Assembly: GCA_947625985.1 (NCBI GenBank)
Contig: CANQQF010000041.1
Coordinates: 1 to 8,019 of the forward strand
Length of the DNA stretch: 8,019 bases
Source of the DNA: an uncultured Clostridia bacterium
GTDB lineage: Bacteria; Bacillota_A; Clostridia; TANB77; CAG-508
Direction of reading: 5' to 3'
Shown here in pieces: positions 6,564 to 8,019 of the stretch. A program made the position numbers and the translations under genes. Numbering within the stretch: position 1 is the stretch's first letter; the number at the start of each line of letters is the position of its first letter. The notes under the pieces were generated by a model. It was not told the DNA's origin, ran no database searches, and saw only the letters and a program-made list of their open reading frames with translations.

Positions 6564-7526
6564 ATGGGATGGATTAAAAATCAATTTTTGGATGTTATTG
6601 AATATATTGATGAATCAAATAAGATCTTAGTTCATAAATATAATGATAGACCATCAAATGAAATAAAACAAGGAGCAAAAGCAATAATAAGAGAAGGACA
6701 ATGTGGTGTTTTTGTAAAAGGTGGGCAAATAGCAGACATTTGGAGACCAGGTACATATAAATTAAACACAGAAAATTTACCAGTCTTGTCATCTATTATG
6801 GCTATTCCGTATCTATTTAATTCACCAATAAAAAGTGATTTTTATTTTATAAGTACCAAACAATTAACTGATAACAAATGGGCTACAAAGAATCCAATTA
6901 TGATGAGAGACAAAGATTTTGGAGTATTAAGATTAAGAGCATTTGGTACTTTTTCGTTTAGAATATCAGATGTGGGAATATTTATGAAAGAAGTTTTTGG
7001 CTCTCAAAAGAAAGTTATGACTTGGGACATAATAGAATACTTATGTTCATTTATTCCAACAGCCTTTTCAGAAACAATAAGTGAATTAGAAATACCTGTA
7101 TTGGATTTATCTTCAAAATATAAAAAAATAGGTCAAAATATTAATACTAAAGTTAATGAAGAATGCAAAAATTTAGGAATAGAATTTATAAATGTTAATA
7201 TTGAAAATATTTCATTACCAGAAGAAGTAGAAAAATTGATAGATGAGCAATCAGGTATAGGATTGGCATCAAAGGATATGGCTACATATGCTCAATATCA
7301 ATCTGTAAGAGCTATGAGAGATGCATCTAAACAAGAAGGTGGATTAGCAGGAATTGGAGCAGGCGTAGCATTAGGAAATCAAATGGTAAGTAATATTAAA
7401 CAATTGCAAAAAGAAGATAAGAATGATCCTATTTTGGAAATTAAGAAATATAAAGAATTATTAGATACTGGCATCATAACCCAAGAAGAATTTGAGATTA
7501 AGAAAAAGCAATTACTAGATTTATAG
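6564..7526 (+). CDS. SPFH-domain protein with C-terminal SHOCT motif (YdjI / virion-core-like)
   Basis: This 320-residue protein resembles the bacterial YdjI-type SPFH proteins, also labelled virion-core-protein-like. The segment AIIREGQCGVFVKGGQIADIWRPG (about 40-63) and the following beta-rich part to about residue 225 form the SPFH domain, which assembles into membrane-associated oligomers. A helical stretch (about 219-256) leads to a glycine-rich linker (GGLAGIGAGVALG, 259-271). The last 32 residues match the SHOCT motif, a short C-terminal helical hairpin (ILEIKKYKELLDTGIITQEEF...KKKQLL). There is no clear signal peptide or membrane helix, so attachment may depend on the partner TM2 protein encoded just upstream. 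The start is set by GGAGG (6553-6557). It is the last gene of the operon. A role in envelope stress or scaffolding is an inference from B. subtilis ydj-type neighbours. Confidence 0.92.
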   Translation: MGWIKNQFLDVIEYIDESNKILVHKYNDRPSNEIKQGAKAIIREGQCGVFVKGGQIADIWRPGTYKLNTENLPVLSSIMAIPYLFNSPIKSDFYFISTKQLTDNKWATKNPIMMRDKDFGVLRLRAFGTFSFRISDVGIFMKEVFGSQKKVMTWDIIEYLCSFIPTAFSETISELEIPVLDLSSKYKKIGQNINTKVNEECKNLGIEFINVNIENISLPEEVEKLIDEQSGIGLASKDMATYAQYQSVRAMRDASKQEGGLAGIGAGVALGNQMVSNIKQLQKEDKNDPILEIKKYKELLDTGIITQEEFEIKKKQLLDL

Positions 7527-7547
7527 AAAAGTATATAAAGATTTAAT

Positions 7548-7568
7548 AAAAATGTTGTTTTTGCAACA
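7548..7568 (-). terminator. Weak minus-strand terminator
   Basis: On the - strand a 5-bp stem (7564-7568 with 7553-7557) with a 6-nt A-rich loop is followed by five T residues (complement of 7548-7552). On the + strand the stem is followed by A residues, so it cannot end the SPFH operon. It would stop a transcript entering from the structured region at 7581-7750. Confidence 0.35.
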
Positions 7569-7580
7569 AAAAAATATAGG

Positions 7581-7740
7581 AAATGACAACCCACAAACGT
7601 GGTTCTGCTGAATATATTGTAATAACTCACATCTATTCGTCAAAGTGCAGATGTGAGTTATTTATGTGTAGTTGCTTTATCAAACTAGTTCTTATAAAGA
7701 ACTGTTTCTAAGTATAATTCTTGCTTAGGTATCTTCATTT
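7581..7740. ncRNA. Multi-hairpin segment, probably a structured RNA (strand uncertain)
   Basis: About 160 bp without a credible gene holds a set of perfect or near-perfect helices. An outer pairing joins AAATGA (7581-7586) to TCATTT (7735-7740). Inside lie a small stem near 7589-7605 (AACC...GGTT with one bulge), a perfect 14-bp stem (7621-7634 with 7649-7662, 14-nt loop), a perfect 7-bp stem with a 3-nt loop (7687-7693 with 7697-7703), and a 5-bp stem (7708-7712 with 7724-7728). For the - strand, the outer pairing can be extended by G-U pairs and there is a TTGCAA-N17-TATAAG promoter (7756-7784) plus a weak terminator at 7548-7568. For the + strand, the strongest terminator (7747-7780) lies directly after it, so it may instead be the 3' part of the SPFH transcript. 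I do not recognise the RNA family. Confidence 0.45.
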
Positions 7741-7746
7741 TAAAGG

Positions 7747-7780
7747 CATCCTTTTCTTATAGAATTAGGATGATTTTTTT
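7747..7780 (+). terminator. Rho-independent terminator, plus strand
   Basis: CATCCT (7747-7752) pairs with AGGATG (7767-7772), with an inner 4-bp stem (7754-7757 with 7761-7764) and a 3-nt loop. Seven T residues follow (7774-7780). It is the best candidate end for + strand transcription from the SPFH operon or from the structured segment before it. Confidence 0.75.
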
Positions 7781-7784
7781 GCAA
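7756..7784 (-). promoter_or_regulatory. Possible minus-strand promoter facing the structured RNA segment
   Basis: On the - strand TTGCAA (7779-7784) and TATAAG (7756-7761) are 17 bp apart. The -35 sequence and spacing are the same as in the proposed vanW promoter. It overlaps the + strand terminator, and the A/T-rich setting makes chance matches easy. Confidence 0.35.
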
Positions 7785-7787
7785 AAG

Positions 7788-7819
7788 AAAAAATCAATCA
7801 TTTCTGATTGACTTTTTTT
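7788..7819. terminator. Bidirectional terminator downstream of the tRNA-Leu remnant
   Basis: A 7-bp stem TCAATCA/TGATTGA (7794-7800 with 7805-7811) has a 4-nt loop. It is flanked by six A residues (7788-7793) on one side and seven T residues (7813-7819) on the other, so a U tract follows the stem in both directions. On the - strand it lies where the native terminator of the tRNA-Leu gene would be expected. Confidence 0.7.
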
Positions 7820-7823
7820 GTCT

Positions 7824-7848
7824 ATCTGTTCTATTAGTTCGAACAGAT
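7824..7848 (-). other. Hairpin in the tRNA-Leu 3' trailer
   Basis: A perfect 8-bp stem (7824-7831 with 7841-7848) with a 9-nt loop lies between the CCA end of the tRNA-Leu remnant and the terminator. On the - strand it would form the trailer hairpin of the precursor tRNA. Confidence 0.5.
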
Positions 7849-7855
7849 ATGTCGT

Positions 7856-7910
7856 TGGTGCAGGTAGTGGGAATCGAACCCACACGCCATTACTGACAAT
7901 GGTTTTTGAG
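7856..7910 (-). tRNA. 3' half of a tRNA-Leu(CAA) gene; 5' half missing
   Basis: Read on the - strand from 7910: the 7-nt anticodon loop CTCAAAA (anticodon CAA at 7906-7908), the 3' strand of the anticodon stem ACCAT (7899-7903), a long variable arm, a perfect T-arm GTGGG-TTCGATT-CCCAC (7867-7883), the acceptor strand TACCTGC (7860-7866), the discriminator A, and an encoded CCA (7856-7858). The long variable arm with this anticodon loop identifies leucine. Upstream of 7910 on the - strand the expected ATGGT anticodon-stem strand, D-arm and GCAGGTA acceptor strand are all absent to the window end; A/T-rich sequence replaces them exactly at the edge of the anticodon loop. It cannot fold as a tRNA. 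This is the usual residue at one end of an element integrated into a tRNA gene; a simple decayed tRNA copy is the alternative. Confidence 0.8.
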
Positions 7911-8019
7911 TCTTTAAAGTATTTAAACATTTATTGATTTTTAAAGTTAAATAATATTATTTAAAAGCCTCTAAACAATTGATTTTTAATACTTTTTATT
8001 ATTTGTTATTGATAAATAT
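7911..8019. other. AT-rich segment beyond the tRNA break, possibly the end of an integrated element
   Basis: There is no gene or reading frame of note. It contains a 12-bp direct repeat ATTGATTTTTAA (7933-7944 and 7978-7989, 45 bp apart) and a 12-bp palindrome AATAATATTATT near 7950-7961. Short repeats next to a tRNA-derived core are compatible with integrase arm-type sites, but the base composition makes such repeats easy to get by chance. Confidence 0.35.

Noticed and set aside
7583..7711. 42-codon + strand frame with a nearby AGGAA
   Set aside because: The AGGAA is too close to the ATG, the frame runs straight through perfect hairpins, and the product has no family features.
7685..7738. 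17-codon - strand frame (MKIPKQELYLETVLYKN)
   Set aside because: The ribosome site is poor, and the frame covers two of the hairpins. It looks like chance within a structured segment.
7911..8019. Group I intron splitting the tRNA-Leu gene
   Set aside because: No conserved core such as the S segment is seen upstream of the junction, and the break is not at the usual position between anticodon bases 34 and 35. It cannot be fully excluded because the window ends here.
1..8019. CRISPR array, insertion sequence or transposase
   Set aside because: No regularly spaced repeats, no transposase frame and no matching terminal inverted repeats were found on either strand.

Overview
The window is very AT-rich (well over two thirds A+T by eye). 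Its ribosome binding sites are strong (GGAGG), its codons favour A/T, and UGG is used for Trp, so nothing suggests a recoded stop. With VanW, DltA/DltC-like and SPFH-SHOCT proteins, this points to a low-GC Firmicute, most likely a gut-type Clostridia member. That assignment is inference; no marker gene fixes the species.

Layout. (1) Bases 1-1293, + strand: the C-terminal part of a large protein of unknown function, open from the first base and cut by the window edge. It ends at a strong bidirectional terminator (1293-1335). (2) Bases 5785 down to 1377, - strand: a compact cell-envelope gene run, vanW, a dltA-like adenylating enzyme, a dltC-like carrier protein, then after 74 bp a GT39/PMT-family membrane glycosyltransferase. 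The vanW reading frame is broken by one extra base in the conserved GGGLCQ motif. No dltB, dltD or dltX is present, so this is not a standard teichoic acid D-alanylation operon. (3) Bases 5786-6185: about 400 bp without a protein gene but full of signals. These are a promoter for the vanW run, a probable ~135-nt minus-strand small RNA with its own terminator, and a near-perfect 29-bp inverted repeat whose two arms each carry an extended -10 promoter firing outward. (4) Bases 6186-7526, + strand: a two-gene operon of a zinc-ribbon/TM2 membrane protein and an SPFH protein with a SHOCT tail. (5) Bases 7527-8019: no protein gene. This stretch holds a multi-hairpin segment that is probably a structured RNA, two or three terminators, the 3' half of a tRNA-Leu(CAA) gene on the - strand, and about 110 bp of extremely AT-rich DNA to the window end.

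How it fits together. The minus-strand genes look like a surface-modification set: a carrier protein charged by its adenylating enzyme, a VanW protein, and a polyprenyl-phosphate-sugar-dependent glycosyltransferase. The TM2/SPFH pair looks like a membrane-associated stress or scaffold module, expressed from one arm of the mirrored promoter while a small RNA is expressed from the other. The tRNA-Leu fragment starts exactly at the anticodon loop. This is what a tRNA-targeting tyrosine-integrase element leaves at its far junction, so an integrated element may begin at about 7911 and run beyond the window.

The best candidates for undescribed biology are the mirrored promoter with its small RNA, the second structured RNA region, the orphan dltA-dltC/vanW/PMT set, and the tRNA junction.
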